In this document: piece by piece, positions 18,151 through 26,216 of the stretch
Layout: the number at the start of each line of letters is the position of its first letter
Position numbering within the stretch: position 1 is the stretch's first letter
NCBI GenBank assembly: GCA_903850915.1
Contig: CAINMV010000004.1
Location: forward strand, 1 to 64,000
Length of the DNA: 64,000 nucleotides
Direction: 5' to 3'
DNA from: an uncultured Bacteroidota bacterium
GTDB lineage: Bacteria; Bacteroidota; Bacteroidia; UKL13-3
Program-made: the position numbers and the translations under genes
Notes under the pieces: generated by a model
What the model saw: the letters and a program-made list of their open reading frames with translations, nothing else
The model's database searches: none
What the model was told of the DNA's origin: nothing

Positions 18151-18372
18151 AGGATTCGGTTATTTTTAATTGTTCATTGACCACATCAAATTTGGTGCAA
18201 GAGCGAATAAATGAAATTTATACGACATTACGGCAACAAATGGCTGACAATCGGTGCAAAAAATCGATAGTGTGGCATAGAAATGAGCATCATAAGGGAA
18301 AGGAATAAAAATGTCGATCGCTTTTTCCAGAGAAAAGAGGATTGATGATGTAAAACTGAATCAGGATAAAAT

Positions 18373-18403
18373 AAAAAAGCCCACCCAAATTGGGAAGGCT
18401 TTT
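18373..18403 (-). terminator. Intrinsic terminator downstream of tig
   Basis: AAAAGCC (18375-18381) pairs with GGCTTTT (18397-18403), with an inner CCC/GGG stem. On the minus strand the hairpin is followed by a U-rich run. It ends the trigger-factor transcript about 20 nt after its stop and separates tig from clpP. The remaining 18151-18370 stretch must carry the clpP promoter, but I found no exact TAnnTTTG box. Confidence 0.75.
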
Positions 18404-18421
18404 ATTACAATATTCTAATTC

Positions 18422-19810
18422 TTATGCGTGATCATGTTCGTGGTCATGCTCATGTTTACTACGTTCCAATTTTATAGCATCGAATTCCTTGCTACCAATA
18501 GCATTATCCTTAATGGTAATTAGCCCTTTGATGTAGCCAAGAGCCTTTGAAGTGCGCAACATATTCACCATACTCTCCTCTTGATCTGCACGTTTAAAGT
18601 ATTTGTTTTCGAATTCCTGACGGATGGGTTCATTTCTTGGATCGTAGCCAAAGCGACGCATATAATTCGCTAATAAAAGCTGGTATTGCATTTCCACTTC
18701 ATCATCGGTAAGCGTGAATTTCTCTTGCTCATAAATATCATCGCGGATAATACTCCATTTTAGAAACTCCTTCTCATGCAGATAATCGTGCTCAATTTCG
18801 TGATCTTGTTTGTCTTTATTTTGTTGTTTTATCCAACGCAATAAAAAGGCATCGGGCAAATGAATGTGGTGAGACTTAACCAATCCTTTGATAACATCAT
18901 CTTCCATCATGCCATCGGCTTGTCCGGCATAATACTCTTCAATCTCTTTACGAATAACACCACGAAGGTCATCCACAGACTTAACAGGGCGCTCATCGCT
19001 ATCAAATTTTGCGAGTAGTTCGTCGTTTAATTCTGCCGGAATAAGGCGTTGTATTTTTTTAATCGTGAAGTTAAATGTGTGATTTAAATCGTTCGCTGCT
19101 TCTTTAGAGATACCAAATATCTGAGATATTTCGGTAGCATCATCCGCGAACGTTTTAAAGAGGTCGAACTGTACAACGTCACCTAATTTCTTTCCTAAAA
19201 ATTTGGTTTTTTCAACATCATCTTTAATAGATGAATAAAGGATACTTTTATCGATTGCGTTCATGCCCCCTTCAAATACAGTACCATCATCATTACACTC
19301 TTCAAAATCACCATTCACCATATCAGTACTTTCTACGGCATCGGCATCGCCAAGAGCGCCATTACGACGTTGTATCAACTCCAGTTCGTTTTCAATTTCT
19401 TTTTCATCAACACTTACTTTGTATCTATCGAAAGAAATAGAATTATCGATTTTTAATTCAATTTTTGGACGAAGCCCCAATTCAAATGTAAAATCGAGCG
19501 TGTCACCAACTGGTTTTTGCTCTTCATCAGTTATTGTCATTGGCATACCATAATACATAAACTGTTGTTCTTGCATGTAATCCGCCAACTTATCGTTTAC
19601 CATTTGGTTTAACGCATCGAAGCGCACTGCTGCGCCATACTTCTGCTCAATTAAACCTTTTGGAGCCATTCCAGGACGAAATCCTGGCATATTTGTTTTC
19701 TTTACTACGTCCTTGATATCCTTTTGGTACCGGCTTTCCACCTCGGCTTTATCCAATTTAAGCTTGATAATCGCTAGGTTACCGTCTTTTACTTCGTGCT
19801 GAATGCTCAT
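18422..19810 (-). CDS. tig: Trigger factor
   Basis: 462 residues. The N-terminal ribosome-binding domain carries the signature GFRPGMAPKGLI (about residue 41), which docks on ribosomal protein L23. A divergent FKBP-like middle domain (about 155-240) and a long helical C-terminal chaperone domain follow. The tail ends in alternating His and Asp/Glu (KHEHDHEHDHA), an unusual acidic His-rich extension that could bind metal ions. It catches nascent chains at the exit tunnel. The order tig-clpP-clpX on one strand is the classic bacterial arrangement, here broken by two terminators. Confidence 0.93.
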   Translation of the reverse strand: MSIQHEVKDGNLAIIKLKLDKAEVESRYQKDIKDVVKKTNMPGFRPGMAPKGLIEQKYGAAVRFDALNQMVNDKLADYMQEQQFMYYGMPMTITDEEQKPVGDTLDFTFELGLRPKIELKIDNSISFDRYKVSVDEKEIENELELIQRRNGALGDADAVESTDMVNGDFEECNDDGTVFEGGMNAIDKSILYSSIKDDVEKTKFLGKKLGDVVQFDLFKTFADDATEISQIFGISKEAANDLNHTFNFTIKKIQRLIPAELNDELLAKFDSDERPVKSVDDLRGVIRKEIEEYYAGQADGMMEDDVIKGLVKSHHIHLPDAFLLRWIKQQNKDKQDHEIEHDYLHEKEFLKWSIIRDDIYEQEKFTLTDDEVEMQYQLLLANYMRRFGYDPRNEPIRQEFENKYFKRADQEESMVNMLRTSKALGYIKGLITIKDNAIGSKEFDAIKLERSKHEHDHEHDHA

Positions 19811-19862
19811 GATGCTAATTTAATACTGTGATGGGTATGAATTAAAATATACTCTATTTATC

Positions 19863-19892
19863 AAAAAAAGAGACGCTGAAAATAGCGTCTCT
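19863..19892 (-). terminator. Intrinsic terminator of the tRNA-Leu gene
   Basis: On the minus strand AGAGACGCT (19892-19884), a 6-nt loop and AGCGTCTCT (19877-19869) form a perfect 9-bp stem followed by seven T residues (19869-19863). It begins 12 nt after the tRNA 3' end and lies before the tig start. Confidence 0.88.
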
Positions 19893-19903
19893 TCAAGTTG
19901 TTG

Positions 19904-19985
19904 TGCGCATGGAGGGACTCGAACCCCCACGCCTTACGGCACCAGATCCTAAGTCTGGCACGGCTACCAATTACGCCACATGCGC
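19904..19985 (-). tRNA. tRNA-Leu (anticodon UAG)
   Basis: 82 nt with a 7-bp acceptor stem (GCGCATG with CATGCGC) and discriminator A. The anticodon stem is CCAGA/TCTGG around the loop CTTAGGA, giving anticodon TAG (Leu, CUN codons). The extra arm TGCCGTAAGGCG is class II-like, and the T-arm contains GGTTCGAGTCC. CCA is not encoded. A -7 box lies upstream and a perfect terminator downstream, so it is an independent single-gene unit. Confidence 0.97.
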
Positions 19986-19999
19986 GCTTTTTGAGGGTG

Positions 20000-20007
20000 C
20001 AAAGGTA
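20000..20007 (-). promoter_or_regulatory. -7 box of the tRNA-Leu gene
   Basis: TACCTTTG on the minus strand matches TAnnTTTG, 14 nt before the mature tRNA 5' end (19985). The -33 region has only a T-rich run, not a clear TTG. Confidence 0.6.
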
Positions 20008-20120
20008 GTAAGAAAATAGCAGAATAGAAAAGTTTATTTTAGTTGTAAAAGCAAAAAGAAGTTTTTTATTCCGTATTTATTGCTCTTTGGAGCTTTCGAT
20101 ACATTAAATACCCTAATTAT

Positions 20121-20154
20121 AAAGAAAAAAAGCCACCCAAAATAGGATGGCTTT
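20121..20154 (-). terminator. Intrinsic terminator of the 358-residue secreted protein gene
   Basis: TGGCTTT (20148-20154) pairs with AAAGCCA (20129-20135), with an inner GG/CC pair and an A+T loop. On the minus strand a T-rich run (TTTTTTTCTTT) follows. It lies 35 nt after the stop codon at 20189. Confidence 0.82.
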
Positions 20155-20188
20155 GTAATTTATAATTAACAAAGATGCTGGAATTCAA

Positions 20189-21265
20189 TTAACGAGCGGG
20201 AGGTGTATTCAATTCAGGGTCAACAAAATAGTGGCGCGTGGTAACACCATTTATTTCAAATGCCTTTCTAATCTTACCAATTTCTTCCAAAAAACGCTTG
20301 CCATCCTTGGCGTCATAATCATTGGCAATTAATCCTTCTGCTTCTTTTTGAGCCGCATCCAAATCGTCGATTAAGATATATAACGTGGCGAGAGCAAAGT
20401 ACGCTTGATAGCGCATTTTTTTATCGCTTTTTTCATCGGCAGGATATTTTATTTTTACACTTTGAAAATAATCCAAAATTGGCTTCGCTTGTGCCATTTG
20501 ATCTGAGGAAATTGCCTCATTACCCTTTAGTGTTTCTATAAAGGCCTTAGTTAATAGCCAATTGTCTTGTTGTGCTTGATATTCTGGGAACTTTTTGGCA
20601 GCTTCAATCCAAATGTAATCTCTGTTTTTGTTATCCACATAACCATATTTCGCATTAACAGTGCTATTGGCTTCGTTGATGGTTCCATTGATATGACCGG
20701 AACAAATTTCACGACGAATATCGTTGTATGAATTGCGATAGTAGTTTTCTAAATCTGAAGAGCTACTAAACTCTGTAGAATTCCAAGTTAAGCTGCTATT
20801 CGAAGAACTGAAATTACCAATAACGACACCTTTTTCATCGGTTATTTTTGCCGTGATGGCAAAGGAATACGTGACTGTCTTTTTGTAATAATAACGTGTT
20901 GAGGTCACAACATTATTTTTGTCCTTCGTTTCTTCTTTACGAGAAGACGTAACAGCAGACTTGATATAAAGATCACCGAAATCGAAATTATAATTAATGT
21001 GTGCTCTACCCTCCACCTTTTTAAATCCAGAAATGTTAACTCGATCGACTACGCTACCATTGGCAACAGCCTCATTGGCAATTGAAGAACCTCTTGAGCT
21101 CACTGAATACGTGCGATTACCCGCAGGTAATGGATTAGTAGGTAAGCTTTTGTATTCGGCTGAGAAATGATATTTATCTAAATCCACTTTTTGTGCAAGA
21201 AGTGAACCACTTATGAACAAAATTAACAACAGAATCATTAAAGAATGTGTAGGTTTTTTTAGCAT
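20189..21265 (-). CDS. Secreted protein of unknown function
   Basis: 358 residues from the ATG at 21265. The frame is open to 21358, but the segment before 21265 is not protein-like and would precede a good signal peptide (MLKKPTHSLMILLLILF...LLAQ) and the -7 box. The N-terminal two thirds are Ser/Asn/Tyr-rich beta-type sequence (RVNISGFKKVEGRAHINYNFDFGDL, split here as two blocks, and SYNDIRREICSGHINGTINE). The last 120 residues are helical and TPR-like (YQAYFALATLYILIDDLDAA). No named family recognised. It is monocistronic, with its own promoter box and terminator; it is probably periplasmic. Confidence 0.75.
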   Translation of the reverse strand: MLKKPTHSLMILLLILFISGSLLAQKVDLDKYHFSAEYKSLPTNPLPAGNRTYSVSSRGSSIANEAVANGSVVDRVNISGFKKVEGRAHINYNFDFGDLYIKSAVTSSRKEETKDKNNVVTSTRYYYKKTVTYSFAITAKITDEKGVVIGNFSSSNSSLTWNSTEFSSSSDLENYYRNSYNDIRREICSGHINGTINEANSTVNAKYGYVDNKNRDYIWIEAAKKFPEYQAQQDNWLLTKAFIETLKGNEAISSDQMAQAKPILDYFQSVKIKYPADEKSDKKMRYQAYFALATLYILIDDLDAAQKEAEGLIANDYDAKDGKRFLEEIGKIRKAFEINGVTTRHYFVDPELNTPPAR

Positions 21266-21284
21266 GACATAATAATTTAGGCTA

Positions 21285-21292
21285 CAAAAGTA
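21285..21292 (-). promoter_or_regulatory. -7 box of the secreted protein gene
   Basis: TACTTTTG on the minus strand matches TAnnTTTG, with about 20 nt to the ATG at 21265. No clear -33 TTG. Confidence 0.5.
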
Positions 21293-21369
21293 AGTTAAAA
21301 AAATAAAATAAACGACCCCATTTTGGATGACAATTCCATAACAAACAAACGAACTCAACGGGTTTTATG

Positions 21370-21377
21370 TATCTTTG
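21370..21377 (+). promoter_or_regulatory. -7 box of the first metal-efflux locus
   Basis: TATCTTTG matches TAnnTTTG exactly and ends 6 nt before the TTG start at 21384, so the expected transcription start coincides with the start codon. No clear -33 element, which may mean an activator is needed. Confidence 0.55.
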
Positions 21378-21383
21378 TAATCC

Positions 21384-21767
21384 TTGAAACTACTGCTGAA
21401 CATATCTATTACTTTGGTCTATCTAATCTCCGGTACTGAATTTCATCAACTTACCAAGATTCCTGCATTGGTTCACCATTACAATGAACACAAAGTAGAA
21501 AAAAATGATGTCACCTTTTGGAAATTTATAACTATGCATTATGCTAGTGGGAATTTAATTGATGCTGATCACGAAAAAGATCAGCAACTTCCGTTTAAAT
21601 CGCATGACGATTGTTTCGGATTAAATTCAGTTGCCTCCATTCCTAATTCCTTCTTTGTAATATACAAGCCAGCCTTGCACGAGGTGATATTAAATCCGGC
21701 GTGCCATTCTGGTTTCATTACACCAGGTTTTCTATCCTGTATTTGGCAACCGCCAAAATCTTGTTAA
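21384..21767 (+). CDS. Small exported leader protein of a metal-efflux locus
   Basis: 127 residues from a TTG start (MKLLLNISITLVYLISG, a signal peptide). The mature part has a His-rich helix (ALVHHYNEHK), a DADHEKDQQLPFKSHDDC block and the C-terminal IWQPPK sequence. From memory this combination recurs in an unnamed Bacteroidota family found just upstream of CzcA/CusA genes; no function has been established. The His, Asp and Cys residues could bind metal in the periplasm. It precedes the RND gene by 90 nt on the same strand, and that gap contains a 19-nt motif also seen in the second metal locus. Confidence 0.7.
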   Translation: MKLLLNISITLVYLISGTEFHQLTKIPALVHHYNEHKVEKNDVTFWKFITMHYASGNLIDADHEKDQQLPFKSHDDCFGLNSVASIPNSFFVIYKPALHEVILNPACHSGFITPGFLSCIWQPPKSC

Positions 21768-21804
21768 TATACTCTTTCTTATTCTAGCGATGTTTTTTCG
21801 GCTC

Positions 21805-21823
21805 CATTACTTTGGGGTTACAT
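21805..21823 (+). promoter_or_regulatory. Shared 19-nt motif, copy A
   Basis: CATTACTTTGGGGTTACAT lies 38 nt after the leader gene stop and 35 nt before the RND start. Copy B (61055-61073) in the second metal locus matches at 16 of 19 positions, in the same relative position and orientation. The function is unknown; it could be an RNA element or operator. Confidence 0.45.
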
Positions 21824-21857
21824 CGATATATTTATAAATTAGTAACACGAGAATATT

Positions 21858-24800
21858 ATGCTCAATAAAATTATTGCATTTTCAATTAAAAATAAACTTA
21901 TTATAGGGCTTTTTGTATTAGCCCTGATAGGCTATGGCACCTATCAAACAACCATGCTTCCAATCGATGCTGTGCCTGATATTACCAACAATCAGGTTCA
22001 GGTGATTACCGTGGCGCCTTCTTTTGGTGCTAAAGATATCGAACGCTTGATTACCTTCCCAATAGAGCAGGTAAATAATAATATCAAAGGATTAAAAGAG
22101 ATTCGAAGTTTCTCGCGTTTCGGGCTTTCATTGGTAACCATTGTATTCGACGATGAAACCGATATATATTGGGCGCGTCAGCAGGTGGCAGAGCGTTTGC
22201 AAAAAGTGCAGTCGCAGATTCCACAAGGTATTGGCATACCCGAACTTGGCCCAATCACAACTGGGCTAGGAGAAATCTATCAATATGTAATTCGGCCTAA
22301 GGAAGGATATGAAAAAAAATATGATGAAACAGAACTTCGAACTATTCAAGATTGGATTGTACGTCGGCAGCTACTCGGTGTGGAAGGTATAGCTGAAGTG
22401 AGTAGCTTTGGTGGCAAGCTCAAGCAATATGAAATAGCTGTTAATCCTGACAAGCTACAATCAAATAATATTAATATCAATGATGTGTTTGAAGCTTTAT
22501 CCAAAAACAACCAAAACACGGGTGGTGCTTATATAGAGAAAGGTTCGACGGTTCTTTTTATCCGCAGCGAAGGCTTAATAGGCAGCATAGAAGACATTGA
22601 AAATATTGCTATCAAATCAACGGAGTGCGGCACCCCACTATTTATCAGAGATATCGCGGAGGTGAAAATTGGATTTGCAACACGTTATGGCGCAATGTGT
22701 TATAACGATAAGGGCGAGGTAGCCGGTGCGGTGGTGATGATGCTTAAGGGGGCCAACAGTAACTCTGTAATAAAAAATGTAAAAGAGCGGATTTTGCAAA
22801 TTCAAAAAACACTACCTGAAGGTGTGGTGATAGAGCCGTTTCTAGATCGCACAAAAATGGTAAATAATGCCATAGAGACCGTTGAGAAAAATTTATTAGA
22901 AGGTGCACTAATCGTGGTATTCATCCTTGTGCTTTTTCTGGGTAATTTTAGAGCTGGATTGCTCGTTGCATCCGTAATACCTTTATCGATGCTTTTTGCG
23001 GTGATACTAATGAATACCTTTGGCGTGAGTGGCAACCTAATGAGTTTAGGTGCTCTTGATTTTGGACTTATTGTTGATGGTGCCGTAATCATTGTGGAAG
23101 CAGTGATGCATCAGCTCTCGCATAGTAAAAAACTATCCCATATTAATAAATTGTCGGCAACTGAGATGGATTTAAATGTAAACCAATCGGCAAGCAAAAT
23201 GATGAATAGTGCTGTATTCGGACAAATTATTATTCTGATTGTTTACCTACCCATTTTTACCTTACAGGGAATTGAAGGAAAGATGTTTAAGCCGATGGCA
23301 CAGACAGTAGCCTTTGCCTTGTTAGGAGCATTTATTCTATCGCTAACCTATATTCCAATGATGAGTGCCTGGGTACTCAGCAAAAATATAAAGCATCATC
23401 CTAATTTATCCGACCGTATTATGTTTCGGATAGAGCGGGCCTATCAGTCTATTTTGATTCGTGTTTTAGAAATACCCAAAACAGTAATTGGCGCGGTTCT
23501 AATTTTATTCTTTAGCGCACTAATCACGCTTGCCATGTTAGGTGGGGAATTTATTCCTGCGTTGGAGGAAGGAGATTTTGCTGTTGACACTAGAGTACTA
23601 ACGGGTAGTAATTTAAATACCACTATAGAAAACACGCAAAAGGCTGCTCATATATTAAAAACAGAATTTCCAGAAGTTGAGAAGGTAGTTACTAAAATTG
23701 GTAGTGGCGAGGTGCCTACCGACCCAATGCCAATGGAAGCGAGTGATATGATTGTGATTATGAAAGATAAATCAGAATGGAAAGTGGCGGGTACTTTTGA
23801 TGAAATGGCGGAAAAAATGAGCACGGCTCTAGAAGCAATTCCAGGCATTACTGCAGGCTTTCAGTTTCCGGTACAAATGCGTTTTAATGAACTTATGACA
23901 GGGGCACGGCAAGATGTGGTATGTAAAATTTTTGGAGAAAACCTTGATACCTTAGCCTATTATGCGCAAAAAATTGGTGCTATTGTAAAAACGGTGGATG
24001 GCTCGCAGAATCTTTTTATTGAACCTATTTCAGGTATGCCGCAAATTGTAATCGACTACAATAGAGCAACGATTGCACAATACAATTTAAACATTGCCGA
24101 TATAAACAGGGTGGTGAATACGGCCTTTGCCGGACAAATTGCAGGATCAGTATTTGAAGGAGAGAAACGTTTTGACCTTGTGGTTCGATCACATACTGAT
24201 AAAAGAAAGAGTATAGAGGATGTGCAAAATTTACTAATACCTACTTCAGATCATACACAAATACCATTATATCAACTCGCTGATGTTCAAATTAAAGAAG
24301 GTCCCAATCAAATTCAACGCGAAGATGCCAAACGTAGAATCATCGTTGGCTTTAATGTGCGCAATCGCGATGTGCAAAGTATTGTGAACGAACTGCAACA
24401 AAAAACCGAACACGAAATAAAGTTACCGACAGGGTATTATATTACCTATGGGGGCGCTTTTGAAAATTTAAATGCAGCAAAAAAACGTTTGATGGTTGCT
24501 GTTCCAGTATCTTTAGTTTTAATATTTATACTTTTATTTTTTGCTTTTAACTCTATGAAACAAGGTTTCTTAATTTATACTGCTATTCCGCTTTCTGCCA
24601 TTGGTGGTATCTTTTTTCTTGCCCTACGTGATATGCCATTTAGCATAAGCGCTGGAGTTGGCTTTATAGCACTTTTTGGTGTAGCTGTTTTAAATGGTAT
24701 CGTATTAATTTCAGAATTCAATCAACTTAAGGCATCTGGTTTAAAAGACTTACATCGCATTGTGATTATGGGAACTAAAGTACGACTTCGGCCGGTGTTG

Positions 24801-26210
24801 ATGACCGCCTTTGTGGCATCACTTGGATTTTTACCAATGGCATTAAGTAATGGCGCTGGTGCTGAAGTACAACGACCACTTGCAACAGTGGTTATTGGTG
24901 GTTTACTCATTGCCACTTTCCTCACTTTATTTGTATTGCCTGTGCTTTATGTGATGGTAGAAAAAATGGAATTGAGGAATATTAAAGTAATGCCACAAGC
25001 TATGGTAATAATTTTATTTCTTTTTTCAATGACGGATGTGCATGCGCAAAACAAAATCACCTTATCCGCTGCTATTGATAGCACGTTGCATCAGAATAAT
25101 AAAATTAAGATAGAGAAACTAAAAGCCACTTACCAAAAACAACTTATTCAAACATCATATGATATACCCCAAGCTAATTTAATTGGGGAGTATGGGCAAA
25201 TAAATAGTGCATATAAAGATACTCGGTTTGGATTATCTCAAAGCGTCAATTTCCCTACGATATATACCAATCAGAAAAAGTGGCGAAAAGAAGAATGGAA
25301 AACTGCCGTATTAAAGGTGTCATTGCAGGAGCTAGAAACAATAAAGTTAGTAACTGATATATTTTACACGCTCGTCCTATTTAAAGAAAAAAGAAAATTA
25401 CTCCTGCAAGAAGATAGCGTTTATATGGAAATGTTAAAAAAAGCAAAAATCCGCTTATCAAAAGGAGAAACGGATATTTTGGAAGAGTTGACAATAGAGG
25501 CTCGTAGAGGAGAAATACAGATGCAATTGAAATCATTAATCCAAGAAATAGACTTACTGAAACTTCAGTTCCAACTTTTACTTAATACAGAAACATCTTT
25601 TGAACCAGCGGATGAAGAGCCACTAAATAATTTTAATTTTGGAATGGATAGTACTATAAGTATACTGCATCCTTTGATAGCAATTCAACAACAATCGTTA
25701 ATGAATGCGAAAGCATATACTAATATAGAAAAATCCAAACTACTACCTGATATCAGTTTCAATTATTACAACACGAGTATGCAAGGTACAGGTGCTAATA
25801 ATCAACAATATTCGGCAGCAGCACGTTTTAATTCTGTTCAAATCGGTTTGGGTGTTCCTATAATTTGTAAGGCACAAAAAGCGCGAGTTAAAGCATCCAA
25901 AGCGAATGAGGCTGTTGAAACACAAAATATAAATGAGCAAATGAAACAATTAGAAATTCGACTAAAATCGGCCATCGTGATATATAAATCAAATATCCAA
26001 TCGATGCGGTATTATGAATTAGAGGCCTTGCCTCATGCTTTAATAATTCGTGAAACAGCAAGAAAGAAACTGGAGACCGGCGATATCAACTACCTTGATT
26101 GGGTAATACTTCAGAATCAAGCTGTGGAGATAGAAAATAACTATTTGGATACCTTAAAATTAGTTCATCAAAGCATTTCAGAAATAAAATATATAACAAC
26201 AAAATTATAA
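21858..26210 (+). CDS. CzcA-type heavy-metal RND permease fused to a TolC-like outer-membrane factor
   Basis: 1450 residues. Residues 1 to about 1040 are a full HME-RND pump with twelve membrane helices and two large periplasmic loops. The TM4 proton-relay segment reads DFGLIVDGAVIIVEA, close to the CzcA (Zn/Co/Cd) pattern DFGxxxDGAxxxVEN but with Ala for the final Asn. Residues about 1064-1450 are TolC-like, with paired long helices and the OEP repeat pattern. At the junction (1045-1064) sits a signal-peptide-like segment ending VHAQ. Such fusions recur in Bacteroidota. It exports metal cations across both membranes with the adaptor encoded 6 nt downstream. Confidence 0.93.
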   Translation: MLNKIIAFSIKNKLIIGLFVLALIGYGTYQTTMLPIDAVPDITNNQVQVITVAPSFGAKDIERLITFPIEQVNNNIKGLKEIRSFSRFGLSLVTIVFDDETDIYWARQQVAERLQKVQSQIPQGIGIPELGPITTGLGEIYQYVIRPKEGYEKKYDETELRTIQDWIVRRQLLGVEGIAEVSSFGGKLKQYEIAVNPDKLQSNNININDVFEALSKNNQNTGGAYIEKGSTVLFIRSEGLIGSIEDIENIAIKSTECGTPLFIRDIAEVKIGFATRYGAMCYNDKGEVAGAVVMMLKGANSNSVIKNVKERILQIQKTLPEGVVIEPFLDRTKMVNNAIETVEKNLLEGALIVVFILVLFLGNFRAGLLVASVIPLSMLFAVILMNTFGVSGNLMSLGALDFGLIVDGAVIIVEAVMHQLSHSKKLSHINKLSATEMDLNVNQSASKMMNSAVFGQIIILIVYLPIFTLQGIEGKMFKPMAQTVAFALLGAFILSLTYIPMMSAWVLSKNIKHHPNLSDRIMFRIERAYQSILIRVLEIPKTVIGAVLILFFSALITLAMLGGEFIPALEEGDFAVDTRVLTGSNLNTTIENTQKAAHILKTEFPEVEKVVTKIGSGEVPTDPMPMEASDMIVIMKDKSEWKVAGTFDEMAEKMSTALEAIPGITAGFQFPVQMRFNELMTGARQDVVCKIFGENLDTLAYYAQKIGAIVKTVDGSQNLFIEPISGMPQIVIDYNRATIAQYNLNIADINRVVNTAFAGQIAGSVFEGEKRFDLVVRSHTDKRKSIEDVQNLLIPTSDHTQIPLYQLADVQIKEGPNQIQREDAKRRIIVGFNVRNRDVQSIVNELQQKTEHEIKLPTGYYITYGGAFENLNAAKKRLMVAVPVSLVLIFILLFFAFNSMKQGFLIYTAIPLSAIGGIFFLALRDMPFSISAGVGFIALFGVAVLNGIVLISEFNQLKASGLKDLHRIVIMGTKVRLRPVLMTAFVASLGFLPMALSNGAGAEVQRPLATVVIGGLLIATFLTLFVLPVLYVMVEKMELRNIKVMPQAMVIILFLFSMTDVHAQNKITLSAAIDSTLHQNNKIKIEKLKATYQKQLIQTSYDIPQANLIGEYGQINSAYKDTRFGLSQSVNFPTIYTNQKKWRKEEWKTAVLKVSLQELETIKLVTDIFYTLVLFKEKRKLLLQEDSVYMEMLKKAKIRLSKGETDILEELTIEARRGEIQMQLKSLIQEIDLLKLQFQLLLNTETSFEPADEEPLNNFNFGMDSTISILHPLIAIQQQSLMNAKAYTNIEKSKLLPDISFNYYNTSMQGTGANNQQYSAAARFNSVQIGLGVPIICKAQKARVKASKANEAVETQNINEQMKQLEIRLKSAIVIYKSNIQSMRYYELEALPHALIIRETARKKLETGDINYLDWVILQNQAVEIENNYLDTLKLVHQSISEIKYITTKL

Positions 26211-26216
26211 GCAACA

